64,000 nt of DNA from Mangrovibacterium lignilyticum (GTDB lineage: Bacteria; Bacteroidota; Bacteroidia; Bacteroidales; Prolixibacteraceae), in NCBI RefSeq assembly GCF_010882175.1, contig NZ_WKLH01000006.1, positions 861-64,860 on the forward strand, read 5' to 3'. The number at the start of each line of letters is the position of its first letter. Within the stretch, counting starts at the first letter, position 1. This document shows, in pieces, positions 48,972-57,867 of the stretch. Under the pieces are notes generated by a model. It did not search any database. It was given only the letters and a program-made list of their open reading frames with translations, and was not told the origin of the DNA. The translations under genes were made by a program, and so were the position numbers.

Positions 48972-49273
48972 TGCCAACTTTAGGTACAGGGGCTCTAACC
49001 CTGTTTTTTATCGTTCGAACCTTGGGGATGATGTCTCTCCCTCACTTTTTAAACCCACCAACCTGCTTTTTTAACCCGCCAACCCGGGGTACGGAGGCTC
49101 TAACCCTCTTTTTTATCATTCAAACCTTGGGGATGATGTCTCTCCCCCACTTTTTTAAGGCGCCAACCTGCTTTTTTGACCCGCCAACCCGGGGTACGGA
49201 GGCTCTAACCCTCTTTTTTATCGTTCTAACCCGGGGAATAGCGTCTCTAACCTGGTTTTTGAGGCACTACCCG
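48972..49273. repeat. 105-bp intergenic minisatellite made of 21-bp subunits
   Basis: Period 105 bases: ggtac recurs at 48983, 49088 and 49193. Each unit can be cut into five 21-bp subunits of related pattern (..ctaaccctcttttttat.., ..ccgccaacccggggtacgg..), so it is a higher-order repeat, with alternating pyrimidine-T and G-rich ends. The open frame through it (48971-49390) arises because 105 and 21 are multiples of three; it has no plausible protein. Confidence 0.85.
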
Positions 49274-49284
49274 GTCTGTAGCAG

Positions 49285-49315
49285 CAAAAAAGGCCCGCCT
49301 TTATGGCGAAGCCTT
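49285..49315 (-). terminator. Terminator after the 107-residue protein gene
   Basis: Minus strand AAGGCTTCGCC, loop ATAAA, GGCGGGCCTT, then TTTT. Placed 19 bases past the stop codon. Confidence 0.8.
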
Positions 49316-49333
49316 CTATTTTCATCAGGGGTC

Positions 49334-49657
49334 CTAGTTATTCCGGAACTGGCGCAACTTGTGCACCAACTCGTTGTCCTTTCCCAGTAAACCTTCAACC
49401 AGGTTTACCAACGACGAAGCATCGTCGTAGGCTACCTTCAAAGCTTCGTTAGAGACTTTTGTCGCTTTCAATGCTGCAGCTTGCGCTTTTTGCTGAGCAA
49501 CTTCTGCATCAACCGATGTATCCGACTCAGTACCGAGTTGGCTAATTCGATCAACAGGGTCAAAACCGGCAGCGATAAGGGCCGCTGACTCATCCTCGAT
49601 TGTCTTTTTCACATGAATAATAAAATCGCGTTTCTCTTTTTCATTTAAATTTGCCAT
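49334..49657 (-). CDS. Small hypothetical cytoplasmic helical protein
   Basis: 107 residues, not recognised. Charged and Ala-rich helices (NLNEKEKRDFIIHVKKTIEDES; AEVAQQKAQAAALKATKVSNEALKVAYDDASSLVNLVEGLLGKDNELVHKLRQFRN) suggest a helical bundle or coiled coil. No signal or membrane segment. It has its own terminator and lies next to the minisatellite. Confidence 0.7.
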   Translation of the reverse strand: MANLNEKEKRDFIIHVKKTIEDESAALIAAGFDPVDRISQLGTESDTSVDAEVAQQKAQAAALKATKVSNEALKVAYDDASSLVNLVEGLLGKDNELVHKLRQFRNN

Positions 49658-50207
49658 AACAATTCAGAATTAACTATTAAAAACTGGCCCATGCGGGCTT
49701 TTAGCAATCGTTTCGAAAATAGTCTGCTGATTTTATCATTCTGGTAAGTGCGTCCTGCGTTATCATTGCTTTCGAATCCCGAACATAGCGGGAAAAAGCG
49801 GGGCTCCCCATGTCTACTACCATTTATTCGTCCTGTCAATCTTTCTTGTTTTCAGCAACTAAGAATCAACCTTAATTATGATATACAAATTACGACGCAT
49901 TAATTAAAACAGCAGCAAATAGTAAGCATAATTTCACGAACGAGCTGTTTTGAATGGGTTACCCCCCTTGTTGGCTTAACGAAGGAACCCGAACACCCGA
50001 TTTACAAGTCTAAAAGAAGCCGTTATTTGGAGCTTATTACCACATATCGATCGCTATTGACGTGGAAAACGGCAGACGTCAGTCCAAATTCCCGGCACTT
50101 GCTATGTCTGAAAGAGGGATAAGAAACACTGAGCCGGGTTCGTTGATACAGGAAACTGTCCCCCACAGCATTCAAACATGCCAAACAGAGGACTTACCGG
50201 CACGACT
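49658..50207. other. Gene-free intergenic stretch
   Basis: 550 bases with no frame of protein-like composition and no RNA gene that I can recognise. It lies between the start of the 107-residue protein gene and the terminator of the LVIVD operon. Promoter elements for the small gene are probably near 49660-49720, but none is convincing. Confidence 0.5.
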
Positions 50208-50258
50208 AAAAATCGCCCTGCCGATTCGGTGTTCTTAACAACCGGACCAGCAGGGCGA
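50208..50258 (-). terminator. Long-stem terminator of the LVIVD-protein operon
   Basis: Minus strand TCGCCCTGC ... CCGG, loop of about 12 bases, TCGG ... GCAGGGCGA, then TTTTT (50212-50208). Perfect outer 9 bp, inner 4 bp with one wobble, and a 4-base internal mismatch. Confidence 0.78.
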
Positions 50259-50280
50259 CACTTCGATTCGTGGCTGGCGA

Positions 50281-51564
50281 TTACAGCTGGCCAGTCACAT
50301 AAATCTCCGAAAGCAGCTGAATATTTTGAATATCGCTGTAATCATACAGGCGGAATCCCTGATCGCCAATCGCAAACAGGTAGTTGCCCATGGGGATCAC
50401 ATCCAGCATCTGAATATCGTTAAAATGAGCCAGCATATGACTGCTAATTGTTAAGGGGTCGGCTGCATTGTAAACCTTCAGCCCGTCCTCACCATCGCAA
50501 ATAAATAACAGCTCATCATCGATCCCGAGGCCCCGAGGGCTGTACATCGGGTAGCTGGCAATCTGCTGCAGGCTGCTGTAGTTGTTGCTCATGCGCACCA
50601 CATCGAGCCGGTTGACCGAGCGGCCACACCAGCCTCCATCGTGCAGCGTTACGTAGGCCAGGTCGTTTTGTACCACCACGGGGTCGCAACTGGTAATGTG
50701 GGTATATTGGGTCAGGTACGACGGATTAGCCGGCACCTCCAGGCTGAAGATCGCCATCCCACTCATCGTTCCCAGGAAAAGATGGGCATCGTATATAAAC
50801 ATGGTTTCCACTCCCCATCCGGCACTTTGCTCGCTCATCTTCACTGGATGTTCCAGATCGTCAATTTTAAACGTGTACAAGGTATAGTCGTTCACCGTAT
50901 ACAGATAATCGTCGTACAAGCCAAAGCGGGCCATGGAGCCACCGACTCCAAACGCCGAACCATCGCCGCCTACTCCGCCACTAATACTTCCCGCATCGGT
51001 CGCCATTTCAGCATAACTGTCGTAATAATAAATCGGGTAGTCGCGCTGTTCAATCCGTTCGCGCACTTCTTTCACCTGCCAGCCAACCACCACACCTTTC
51101 TCCTGGTCAACTTCCCCAACACGGTAGTCCGTGTCATACTCTGGAATGGTGTAGGGGAAGATATCCTCAATCCGCCCCACTTCCTGAATATTGCTCAAGT
51201 CCGACACATCAATCGCCACCAAGTCGACATAACTGTCAGCATAAAGTACATTCTCCTTAATGGCAATATCCACATTCCCCGGAATGGTAATAAAGGTCAC
51301 CTCAACCGGATCAGCCGGATTGGCAACATTATACACATGCACCCCTCCCAGCTGTTCGTTAATGAAGATGTAATTGTCCTTGAAGTAAATCTTTCCGGGC
51401 TTCACCAACGGATGACTGTCCTCGGTGCCTATGGCCGTGCGCAACTCGTCGTAAGTCATATACACCGGTGCATTTGCCATATAAGTTTCGTAAACCTTAT
51501 CCTCGCAGCCCATCAGACTGACCAGGGCGAACAAAAAGAAAATATATCGAATAGGTGTTTTCAT
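50281..51564 (-). CDS. LVIVD-repeat surface lipoprotein
   Basis: 427 residues. Lipoprotein signal with LMGCED (Cys about 20). The body has LVIVD/beta-propeller repeats: GGVHVYNVANPADPVEV, VDLVAIDVSDLSNIQEVG, YTFKIDDLEHPVKM, AIFSLEVPANPSYL, GLKVYNAADPLTI and FRLYDYSDIQNIQLL, about seven blades. Such proteins in Bacteroidota are cell-surface or periplasmic and of unknown function. The barrel gene 12 bases upstream is surely co-transcribed. Confidence 0.88.
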   Translation of the reverse strand: MKTPIRYIFFLFALVSLMGCEDKVYETYMANAPVYMTYDELRTAIGTEDSHPLVKPGKIYFKDNYIFINEQLGGVHVYNVANPADPVEVTFITIPGNVDIAIKENVLYADSYVDLVAIDVSDLSNIQEVGRIEDIFPYTIPEYDTDYRVGEVDQEKGVVVGWQVKEVRERIEQRDYPIYYYDSYAEMATDAGSISGGVGGDGSAFGVGGSMARFGLYDDYLYTVNDYTLYTFKIDDLEHPVKMSEQSAGWGVETMFIYDAHLFLGTMSGMAIFSLEVPANPSYLTQYTHITSCDPVVVQNDLAYVTLHDGGWCGRSVNRLDVVRMSNNYSSLQQIASYPMYSPRGLGIDDELLFICDGEDGLKVYNAADPLTISSHMLAHFNDIQMLDVIPMGNYLFAIGDQGFRLYDYSDIQNIQLLSEIYVTGQL

Positions 51565-51576
51565 GTTTTTAAGGTT

Positions 51577-52332
51577 TTAGTTGAATAATAGGCCCAGGTG
51601 AAAGCTGAGGCGATTGTAATTGGCTTCCAGCTTGTAATGATTATCGCCATCGTAATTCGTCTGGCTGTAGCGGTAGCCCACCGATAATGACAAACCGAAA
51701 TGTGGGCTCAGGTAGCTGATGAAACCCACCGAGGGATTCAGCATCAGTCCACCTTTGGCATCCAGCTCCTGGTTGTAGTAGGGATAATAATTGTAATAAG
51801 GCAGGTACACATCGTCCATCAGGCGCTCAATCTTCACATGCCGCTCCAAAGGAACCAGGTAACCGGCTTTCATACTCACAAAGGGGGTGAACTCCGATTT
51901 CCGAAGATGATATTCCAGGTTGACAAAGGCAGGCAAATACGACTCTTCGAGGAAGTCGACACCCACGCCCGGACCAACATACAGTCCGTCTATTAATTTG
52001 AAGTTGGCTGAAAAATCGAAGGAGAAGGGTGTATTCTTCTGGTTGTTGGCACTACCGACCAGCACCCCAAATGAAGCCCGGGCAAACCAGCTCTGCTCGG
52101 TATCTTCCGTGCCATACGCCGGAAGCGTTGTGGCAATACTATCGATCTCCGAGCGCTTAAACACCCAGGTGTTTCGGGCCGACTGAATGGCCATGTTTTG
52201 ATCGTCGTACTCAATCACCCGCCCTTTGACAACAGAGCCGTTTTTGAGATACACCGTTTGTTTCCTGATTTTCTGTGCCGAAGAAATTCCGACCAAGAAT
52301 AGCATACATAACAGCAAGCTTATCGTTTTCAT
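51577..52332 (-). CDS. Outer-membrane beta-barrel protein with N-terminal SH3-like region
   Basis: 251 residues. Signal peptide ends GISSAQ. Residues about 22-70 (VYLKNGSVVKGRVIEYDDQNMAIQSARNTWVFKRSEIDSI) look like a small Sm/SH3-like beta fold seen at the start of several Bacteroidota barrels. The rest is strands of an eight-stranded barrel (VSMKAGYLVPLE, GLSLSVGYRYSQTNYDG, RLSFHLGLLFN). First gene of a two-gene operon with the LVIVD lipoprotein, which suggests a surface pair. Confidence 0.8.
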   Translation of the reverse strand: MKTISLLLCMLFLVGISSAQKIRKQTVYLKNGSVVKGRVIEYDDQNMAIQSARNTWVFKRSEIDSIATTLPAYGTEDTEQSWFARASFGVLVGSANNQKNTPFSFDFSANFKLIDGLYVGPGVGVDFLEESYLPAFVNLEYHLRKSEFTPFVSMKAGYLVPLERHVKIERLMDDVYLPYYNYYPYYNQELDAKGGLMLNPSVGFISYLSPHFGLSLSVGYRYSQTNYDGDNHYKLEANYNRLSFHLGLLFN

Positions 52333-52563
52333 AAATATACAGTTAGAGATTCTAGTAACAGTATGATGAATGAATCCGGTGAGGGTTGCGTCTTTTAGTT
52401 AATAATTTTAATTAAATATCATTACCAATCTTTTAGCCCCGACACACTACAATAAAAACACCGTGTTACGTTTACGATCATGCAAGCTAAAAGATTACAA
52501 ATTCACACCGAGCAGGGATGTCCGGCTTACTTTTTCCTTTTCGCCAGGTTCTCTTTCATTTGC

Positions 52564-52848
52564 TTAACCACGCAGTTTTACATCTTTCCAATTCCACCAT
52601 TTTAACAAGTCAGGATCCCGTTTCTCCGAATCAGTATTCGCAAAATACACCGCACATCTGAAAACGTATAAAACACACCGGTCCTGAACAGTCCCGGCAA
52701 ACGTATTTGAAAGGGCATAAAGAACTTCAGGATCTTTACCGATTAGATCGTTTACCGAGTTTATTCCAATATTGACCAGATCAGTAGCCAGGGATTTCCC
52801 AACACCCGGTATCTGCATTAAATCTTTCAAGGCTGCTTTGTTTTCCAT
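52564..52848 (-). CDS. Cdd1-like helix-hairpin-helix protein
   Basis: 94 residues. Helix-hairpin-helix motif LKDLMQIPGVGKSLATDLVNIGINSVNDLIGKDPEVLY, then the Cys-containing end DRCVLYVFRCAVYFANT and KWWNWKD, as in the Pathogenicity locus Cdd1 family. The family is presumed to bind DNA; role unknown. Monocistronic with about 230 bases of unassigned sequence downstream to the barrel start. Confidence 0.88.
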   Translation of the reverse strand: MENKAALKDLMQIPGVGKSLATDLVNIGINSVNDLIGKDPEVLYALSNTFAGTVQDRCVLYVFRCAVYFANTDSEKRDPDLLKWWNWKDVKLRG

Positions 52849-52992
52849 CCGTTCAGATTTAAGTTATCGCGTTCGTAAAATTCGCCAAAGCGATTAAAAG
52901 TATGTTGAGAGGTAATTTACTACATTCCTTGAAAAATAGCCAAAATCAGGAGACATTAACGAGCCATTTTTTGAAAAGGTCGGATCCCCTCT

Positions 52993-54162
52993 TTAACCCT
53001 TCAATTCAGAATAAGCCTCATTCAGGTCCTGAAAGGCATAAAAGCGCGGATGCGAGAAATTCAGAAATTTCAAAATTTTAAAGGCATTGAAATATTGAAA
53101 GAAGCGCTTTTTGAAGGCTGGTAAAGAGGCGCTGTTCCGCTGAATATCGGCCAAGGCTTCCGAAAAACGATCGTCCTGCAAAAACGATTGAACCGCTGCC
53201 GGGACTTGCACCCCTTCCCACCCGGACTGGAACAAGTCCGGAACCAGCTTGAAAAACTGCATTAAATCGACAAAAGCCATGAAAGCATAAGTTTCGCTGA
53301 GGCTTTCATCGCCATCAACCCATTTTTGCAAACTCGGCCCGGTACCAAAAGGCACCCTGTTCGACAGCCGTGCTGAAGGATACACACAGGTTGAATTAAT
53401 TTCGGCAATGGGCCCCATTGCTGTAAGCTTGTGCAGAAAATAGAAATCTTCACCTGCCTTGCGTTTGCTCATTCCGCCCTGCTTCACATAGGCATCGGCA
53501 CGAACAGCAAAGGCCGAACCAATAGTATAAATCGCATTTGGATAACCGGTAAACGCCAACGCCTGCTTGTAATAATGCAGGTAAGTTTCGTAAAGTTGCA
53601 TCCCTTGGCGATGCCGTTCGTTTGTCAGTTCATCAAGCCGGTGTTGAAAACGAATCGTGGCGCCCACGGTTTTGTCTGAGGCTTGGAAAGCTTGTTGAAT
53701 TTCAAGGAAGTAATTTTTGTTTACCAAGGTATCAGCATCCAGCGATACGACAATTCCGTCGGCTTTATCGCAGGTTGCAAAGCGGCGGATCGCTTCATCC
53801 ATCCCGGTTTTTCGGGCTATCCCGGCCCCGGCATGTTTGCGGGGGAAAGGCTCCGGACGCAGCACATGCAAATCAAACAGACAGTCTGGATGATCTGTTC
53901 TCCACTGTTCAAGTTCCTTTACTGTTAACTCATTCTGAGCATGAATTTCGGTGCTTGCAGTTTCACTTTCATTCACCACCAGCAGCACTTCAACCGAGCC
54001 TTTAGGTGGTTTACAAGCCGCTAAACTATCGATAGTATTAATCAGTTCCGCTTCGTCACATACCGGAATGACTACGATCATCTCCAAATCAGGATGCGGT
54101 GGACGTTCAATGAAAGGCTCACAGGTAATATTTCGGTCGATATAGCGATTGGCAAAGCTCAT
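52993..54162 (-). CDS. Family A/2 glycosyltransferase
   Basis: 389 residues, GT-A fold. LEMIVVIPVCDEAELINTIDSL opens the nucleotide-binding domain, VVSLDADTLV is the metal-binding DXD region, and GMSKRKAGEDFYFLHKLTAMG contains the acceptor-side Glu-Asp. The C-terminal helical region (about 300-389) is unassigned. No membrane helix. It could glycosylate a lipid or surface glycan; the acceptor is unknown. Downstream of ompH-like but separated from it by a terminator. Confidence 0.88.
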   Translation of the reverse strand: MSFANRYIDRNITCEPFIERPPHPDLEMIVVIPVCDEAELINTIDSLAACKPPKGSVEVLLVVNESETASTEIHAQNELTVKELEQWRTDHPDCLFDLHVLRPEPFPRKHAGAGIARKTGMDEAIRRFATCDKADGIVVSLDADTLVNKNYFLEIQQAFQASDKTVGATIRFQHRLDELTNERHRQGMQLYETYLHYYKQALAFTGYPNAIYTIGSAFAVRADAYVKQGGMSKRKAGEDFYFLHKLTAMGPIAEINSTCVYPSARLSNRVPFGTGPSLQKWVDGDESLSETYAFMAFVDLMQFFKLVPDLFQSGWEGVQVPAAVQSFLQDDRFSEALADIQRNSASLPAFKKRFFQYFNAFKILKFLNFSHPRFYAFQDLNEAYSELKG

Positions 54163-54179
54163 ATCGGAAAAATAAGGAT

Positions 54180-54206
54180 AAAAAAAATCCGGGCAAAACC
54201 CGGATT
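54180..54206 (-). terminator. Rho-independent terminator after the OmpH-like gene
   Basis: Minus strand AATCCGGG, loop TTTTG, CCCGGATT, then TTTTTT; perfect 8-bp stem. Confidence 0.9.
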
Positions 54207-54229
54207 CTCATTTATCAGTTGTGTGCTTC

Positions 54230-54826
54230 TTATTTGCTTTCTTTCGCATATTGAGCATTCATCGCAGTCAACACCTCTTTAGTAATATTGTGCGCTTCGT
54301 CGCCAATTAAAATACCGCTTGAATTGAAAATGTAAGCGTATTTCCGGTCAACGTTGTAACTTTTCAAATAGGCCATCAAGCTGTCAACCAGTTGTTGGTT
54401 GTTGGTATTTTGCATTTCAGCCAGCTTCGTTGATAATTCCTGATCCAGTTTCAAAATTTCCTGTTCTTCGTTCACCAAACGATCGCGTTCCTGCACAGCA
54501 CGTTCTTCAGTTAAAAATCCACCACGTTGTATTTTCTCCTGAAAAGCGGCAGCTTGTTCTTCAAATTTTGAACGGCGGGCTGCATACTCTTTCGTATAAG
54601 CTTCCTGGTTTTTGGTAAACTCGTCGTGTAGCTGCTGAGCCAAATCATAGTTTACGATCAGCGAATCAACTTTCACATATGCGATTTTCAGGTCAGTTAA
54701 TTGAGCAGAACCTTTAACCAAAACATCTCCAGGTGTCGAACTTTTGCCCGATGTAAAATGCAACACGTAGATAACAATAACTGCAACCACCAAAACGAGG
54801 TTTAAGATCAATGAAGAATTTTTCAT
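54230..54826 (-). CDS. OmpH/Skp-family periplasmic chaperone-like protein
   Basis: 198 residues from ATG 54826 (GTG 54847 is less likely). One N-terminal membrane/signal helix (SLILNLVLVVAVIVIYVLHF), then a short strand LKIAYVKVDSLIVNYDL and a long coiled coil (about 60-150, rich in K/E/Q) that forms the tentacles of Skp-like chaperones, ending YAYIFNSSGILIGDEAHNITKEVLTAMN. Skp holds unfolded outer-membrane proteins in the periplasm. The hydrophobic N-terminus lacks a clear cleavage site, so it may stay anchored. Confidence 0.92.
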   Translation of the reverse strand: MKNSSLILNLVLVVAVIVIYVLHFTSGKSSTPGDVLVKGSAQLTDLKIAYVKVDSLIVNYDLAQQLHDEFTKNQEAYTKEYAARRSKFEEQAAAFQEKIQRGGFLTEERAVQERDRLVNEEQEILKLDQELSTKLAEMQNTNNQQLVDSLMAYLKSYNVDRKYAYIFNSSGILIGDEAHNITKEVLTAMNAQYAKESK

Positions 54827-55125
54827 GTGTATTTGTTTGTTTTTCACAGGAAATCAGGCAAGTAGTTGTTTGTACTTCTTCCTCCCACAATTTTCCCTCT
54901 TTTTTTATTATTCAATTAATCGGAGCCAAAAATAAAAATTTAAAATTAGGAATTCGTCCATTAGTTGAATATTTTTCCTGAAGACGTTAAATAACATCTT
55001 CAAGTTTGAAACCTGCAAAAAGTCATACGATTTGGCTGATAAAGGTCATTGACAATTGGTGCCTCCGCATACTACTTTTATCGTGGTAGAATAACGCTTT
55101 AACAACTAATAGACAAACAAAGAAG

Positions 55126-56037
55126 ATGATCAACAAAGTCATTGCTCAAGTACTTCCTTATATGCCGGAAAAGTTAATCTGGCAATTTTCGAAGAGGTAT
55201 ATTGCCGGCGAAACAATGGAGGATGGTATTGCAGTTGCCCGCCAATTGAATGATGAAGGAGTACAAGTAACCATGGATTTGCTGGGTGAGTTTATCACCA
55301 ATCTGCAACAAGCCGAAGACAACAAAAACCAATACCTGCAAATTATCGAACGATTTACGTCGGAAGACATTAAAGGAAATTTCTCGCTGAAACCTTCGAT
55401 GTTTGGCTTGTTGCTTGACAAAGAAGTCTGCTACCAACACATTCGCGAAATCGTTCAAAAAGCGAAAGATTGTAACAGTTTTGTGCGGGTCGACATGGAA
55501 GACTCTCAATGCGTTGATATTGAAATAGACATCTTTTACAAACTGAAAGCTGAATTTTCGGGCTATGTCGGACTAGTTGTTCAAGCTTACCTACGCCGCA
55601 CACTGAACGACCTGACTCATTTGGCCAACCTGCCATCGAATGGTCATCCGCTCAACTTCCGGCTGTGTAAAGGCATCTATATTGAACCGGCAGAGATTGC
55701 TTACAAAGAATACCAGTCGGTTCGCGATCATTACCTGGAAGACCTGGAATACATGTTTAAAAATAAAATGTTTGTGGGAATTGCCACACACGACAAATTT
55801 CTGGTTGACCGCGCGATTGAACTGATTGTAAAATACCAGGTTCCTCACAACATGTACGAATTTCAGATGCTATTCGGTGTTACGCCTGACTTGCGGAAAA
55901 TGATTGTCGATCAGGGCCACCGAATGCGTGTTTATGTTCCTTTTGGAAAAGAATGGTTCGGATATTCAACCCGCCGGTTGAAAGAAAATCCGAAAATTGC
56001 CAGTCATATTATAAAAGCATTGTTTTTTAGGGGTTAA
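55126..56037 (+). CDS. Proline dehydrogenase
   Basis: 303 residues, the short monofunctional PRODH. It oxidises proline to P5C with FAD and passes electrons to quinone. The TIM-barrel family features are VRVDMEDSQCVDIEIDIFYKL, LRRTLNDLTHL, NFRLCKGIYIEPAEIAYKE, IATHDKFLVDRAIEL, YEFQMLFGVTPDLRKM and the end RVYVPFGKEWFGYSTRRLKENP. Its partner pruA is about 40 kb away. A terminator follows at 56055. Confidence 0.95.
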   Translation: MINKVIAQVLPYMPEKLIWQFSKRYIAGETMEDGIAVARQLNDEGVQVTMDLLGEFITNLQQAEDNKNQYLQIIERFTSEDIKGNFSLKPSMFGLLLDKEVCYQHIREIVQKAKDCNSFVRVDMEDSQCVDIEIDIFYKLKAEFSGYVGLVVQAYLRRTLNDLTHLANLPSNGHPLNFRLCKGIYIEPAEIAYKEYQSVRDHYLEDLEYMFKNKMFVGIATHDKFLVDRAIELIVKYQVPHNMYEFQMLFGVTPDLRKMIVDQGHRMRVYVPFGKEWFGYSTRRLKENPKIASHIIKALFFRG

Positions 56038-56054
56038 TTTAGAAAAGGGGATAT

Positions 56055-56087
56055 GGAGAGGAATTGGTTTCTCTCCTTCCTTTTTTA
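56055..56087 (+). terminator. Rho-independent terminator after proline dehydrogenase
   Basis: GGAGAGGAA, loop TTGG, TTTCTCTCC (9-bp stem with one wobble), then TTCCTTTTTT. Confidence 0.75.
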
Positions 56088-56657
56088 TCGTCTCAGAATT
56101 AACTCCGACAGCGGTCGCTTCGGTACATGATGAATTCCTTCCTCGTCGCGCCAATATTTGAAATCGCCCTCTTGCATTTCCTCCAACACAACTTTTTCAA
56201 CCGGCTTTCCCAAAGCCAGCACCATCAAAATTTGATACCGTTCCGAAATTGCGAAGCAGTCAGCCACAGCTTTCTTATTGACTGAAGCAATCATACAACC
56301 GCCATAACCAGCCTCAACGGCTCCCAACAAAATACTTTGTGCTGCGATACCGTCGTCACAAAAGTAGTTGGACGCAATGTCCATATCGTTTACCATGATA
56401 ATATAAGCAGAAGGACGTTCGCCAGGCTCAGGGCCTTTCCAGTCCTTCAGATAACCGGCCCAGCCCAAGTGCGAAAATAGTTTGGAGCAGCCGTCCTTAT
56501 CCGTTACAAAAATGTACTTCAGCGGTTGTTCATTGCGACCACTCGCTGAAAACCGGGCCAGCTCAATCCATTCGGTCAACTGTTTTTCGGTGATCCGCTC
56601 TTGCTCATTGAAGCGACGATAGCTGCGGTTTCGTTTGATTAAATCTTTGATCGACAT
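56085..56657 (-). CDS. Nitroreductase family protein
   Basis: 190 residues. FMN-binding nitroreductase fold: RRNRSYRRF-type start (IKRNRSYRRFNEQERITEKQLTEWIELARFSASGRNEQPLKYIFV), then the GIAAQSILLGAVEAGYGGCMIASV helix and the end VLALGKPVEKVVLEE. It would reduce nitro compounds, quinones or flavins with NAD(P)H; the physiological substrate is unknown. Convergent with proline dehydrogenase. Confidence 0.93.
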   Translation of the reverse strand: MSIKDLIKRNRSYRRFNEQERITEKQLTEWIELARFSASGRNEQPLKYIFVTDKDGCSKLFSHLGWAGYLKDWKGPEPGERPSAYIIMVNDMDIASNYFCDDGIAAQSILLGAVEAGYGGCMIASVNKKAVADCFAISERYQILMVLALGKPVEKVVLEEMQEGDFKYWRDEEGIHHVPKRPLSELILRR

Positions 56658-56719
56658 GTTTTTTCTTTCAAATTTACAAAAAGCATTTGTTTGAAATAAG
56701 CGAATTCCATGAACTTTTG

Positions 56720-56745
56720 TATGTTTGCATAACAGAACAGAACAC
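56720..56745 (+). promoter_or_regulatory. gntR -7 box followed by AGAAC operator
   Basis: TATGTTTG (56720-56727) fits TAnnTTTG; directly behind it AACAGAACAGAACAC (56731-56745) repeats the motif found at xylB, near the expected transcription start. This indicates autoregulation. No TTG at the ideal -33 distance. Confidence 0.6.
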
Positions 56746-56753
56746 TTTATCGC

Positions 56754-57749
56754 ATGAGCAAATTTAACTTCCAGATCGATCCGCTTTCAAACCAACTCAA
56801 ATTTCAGCAACTAGTCGATGCTGTTATTGATGCCATTAGTCAAAATCTCCTTCAGGTGGGTGACGTTTTGCCATCGGTTAACCAACTGGTCAAAGAAAGT
56901 TCCTTGTCGCGCGACACGGTTTTTAAGGCCTACGCAGAGTTGAAGAACCGGGGGATTGTTGAGTCAGTGCCCAACAAAGGCTACTTTGTTGCCAAAGCGA
57001 CGACTAAAGTGTTTTTGTTCCTCGATACGTTTAAAGCTTACAAAGAAGTACTGTACGGCTCATTTTTGGATAACCTCCCTGAGAATTTTTCCGTCGATTT
57101 GCACTTTCACCATTATAACATCGACATCTTTGAGAAAATCATCACCGAAAGCGTTGGCAAATACACGAAGTATGTTGTCATGAATTTCGATCATGAACGG
57201 ATTCCTGAGATTATTAAACAAATTCCGCCAAGCAAATTATTGGTAATCGACTGGCAAGTGCATACCATTTCTGAAGCCTCTTCAATTTACCAGGATTTTG
57301 GACAAGGCCTTTACGATTCTTTGAAAGCCCAGTTGCCGGTCATCAAAAAATACCAGCGTTTCACTTACCTGTATCCTGAATTTACCTACCACCCTGTTGA
57401 GTCTGTTACTTATTTCGAGAAGTTTTGCGAGGAAAATGGCATCAACTACCAAGTCCTGAAAAACTCGAAAAAACTCGACGTACAAACCGGCGACCTCTAC
57501 CTGTTGGTGAGCGACCGAACACTTTCACGCTTCCTCGATCAAAGTGCAGAACGCAACCTTGTCATCGGACAGGATGTGGGGGTCATCTCCTACAACGAAA
57601 CACCAATGAAGAAATATGTGAAAGACGGCATTAGCGTGATTTCAACCGACTTTGAACTAATGGGAAAAAAAGCGGCCGAATTTGTAACTACGGGAACACC
57701 AATTCATTTAATGATTCCGACCGTATTAAAAGTACGGGCATCGATGTAG
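56754..57749 (+). CDS. GntR-family regulator with sugar-binding C-terminal domain (xylose locus)
   Basis: 331 residues. Residues about 5-75 are the GntR winged helix (VGDVLPSVNQLVKESSLSRDTVFKAYAELKNRGIVESVPNKGYFV). The C-terminal 250 residues are a LacI/periplasmic-binding-protein-like effector domain (VISYNETPMKKYVKDGISVISTDFELMGKKAAEFV near the end). This fusion is typical of Bacteroidota regulators of sugar loci such as xylose or arabinose. It lies directly upstream of xylB, and AGAAC repeats occur before both genes, so it probably represses xylose use until an inducing sugar binds. Confidence 0.93.
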   Translation: MSKFNFQIDPLSNQLKFQQLVDAVIDAISQNLLQVGDVLPSVNQLVKESSLSRDTVFKAYAELKNRGIVESVPNKGYFVAKATTKVFLFLDTFKAYKEVLYGSFLDNLPENFSVDLHFHHYNIDIFEKIITESVGKYTKYVVMNFDHERIPEIIKQIPPSKLLVIDWQVHTISEASSIYQDFGQGLYDSLKAQLPVIKKYQRFTYLYPEFTYHPVESVTYFEKFCEENGINYQVLKNSKKLDVQTGDLYLLVSDRTLSRFLDQSAERNLVIGQDVGVISYNETPMKKYVKDGISVISTDFELMGKKAAEFVTTGTPIHLMIPTVLKVRASM

Positions 57750-57781
57750 GAAAATCTGCTCTACAACACACAAAATTCGTT

Positions 57782-57843
57782 TTGAAATAATTGACAACCA
57801 TCTAAATTTGCAGAACACATCAGAACAGAACGGACAAGAACAC
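57782..57843 (+). promoter_or_regulatory. xylB promoter and AGAAC operators
   Basis: TTG (57782-57784), 18 bases, TAAATTTG (57803-57810). Immediately behind are CAGAACA (57811-57817), CAGAACAGAAC (57821-57831) and ACAAGAACAC (57834-57843), the same motif as at the gntR start. Repressor binding here would cover the transcription start. Confidence 0.75.
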
Positions 57844-57867
57844 ATAACCAATAAATCACGCTAAAAA

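Noticed and set aside
48971-49390. A 139-residue repeat protein on the plus strand
   Set aside because: The frame exists because the 105-bp DNA repeat is a multiple of three; it overlaps a terminator and the end of the minus-strand gene, and its residues do not form a plausible fold.
49658-50207. Small RNA or tRNA gene in the 550-base gap
   Set aside because: No cloverleaf, no strong promoter-terminator pair and no conserved-looking structure could be found by eye.
50178-50423. Short plus-strand gene
   Set aside because: It overlaps the terminator and the 3' end of the LVIVD gene on the other strand, with no start signal.
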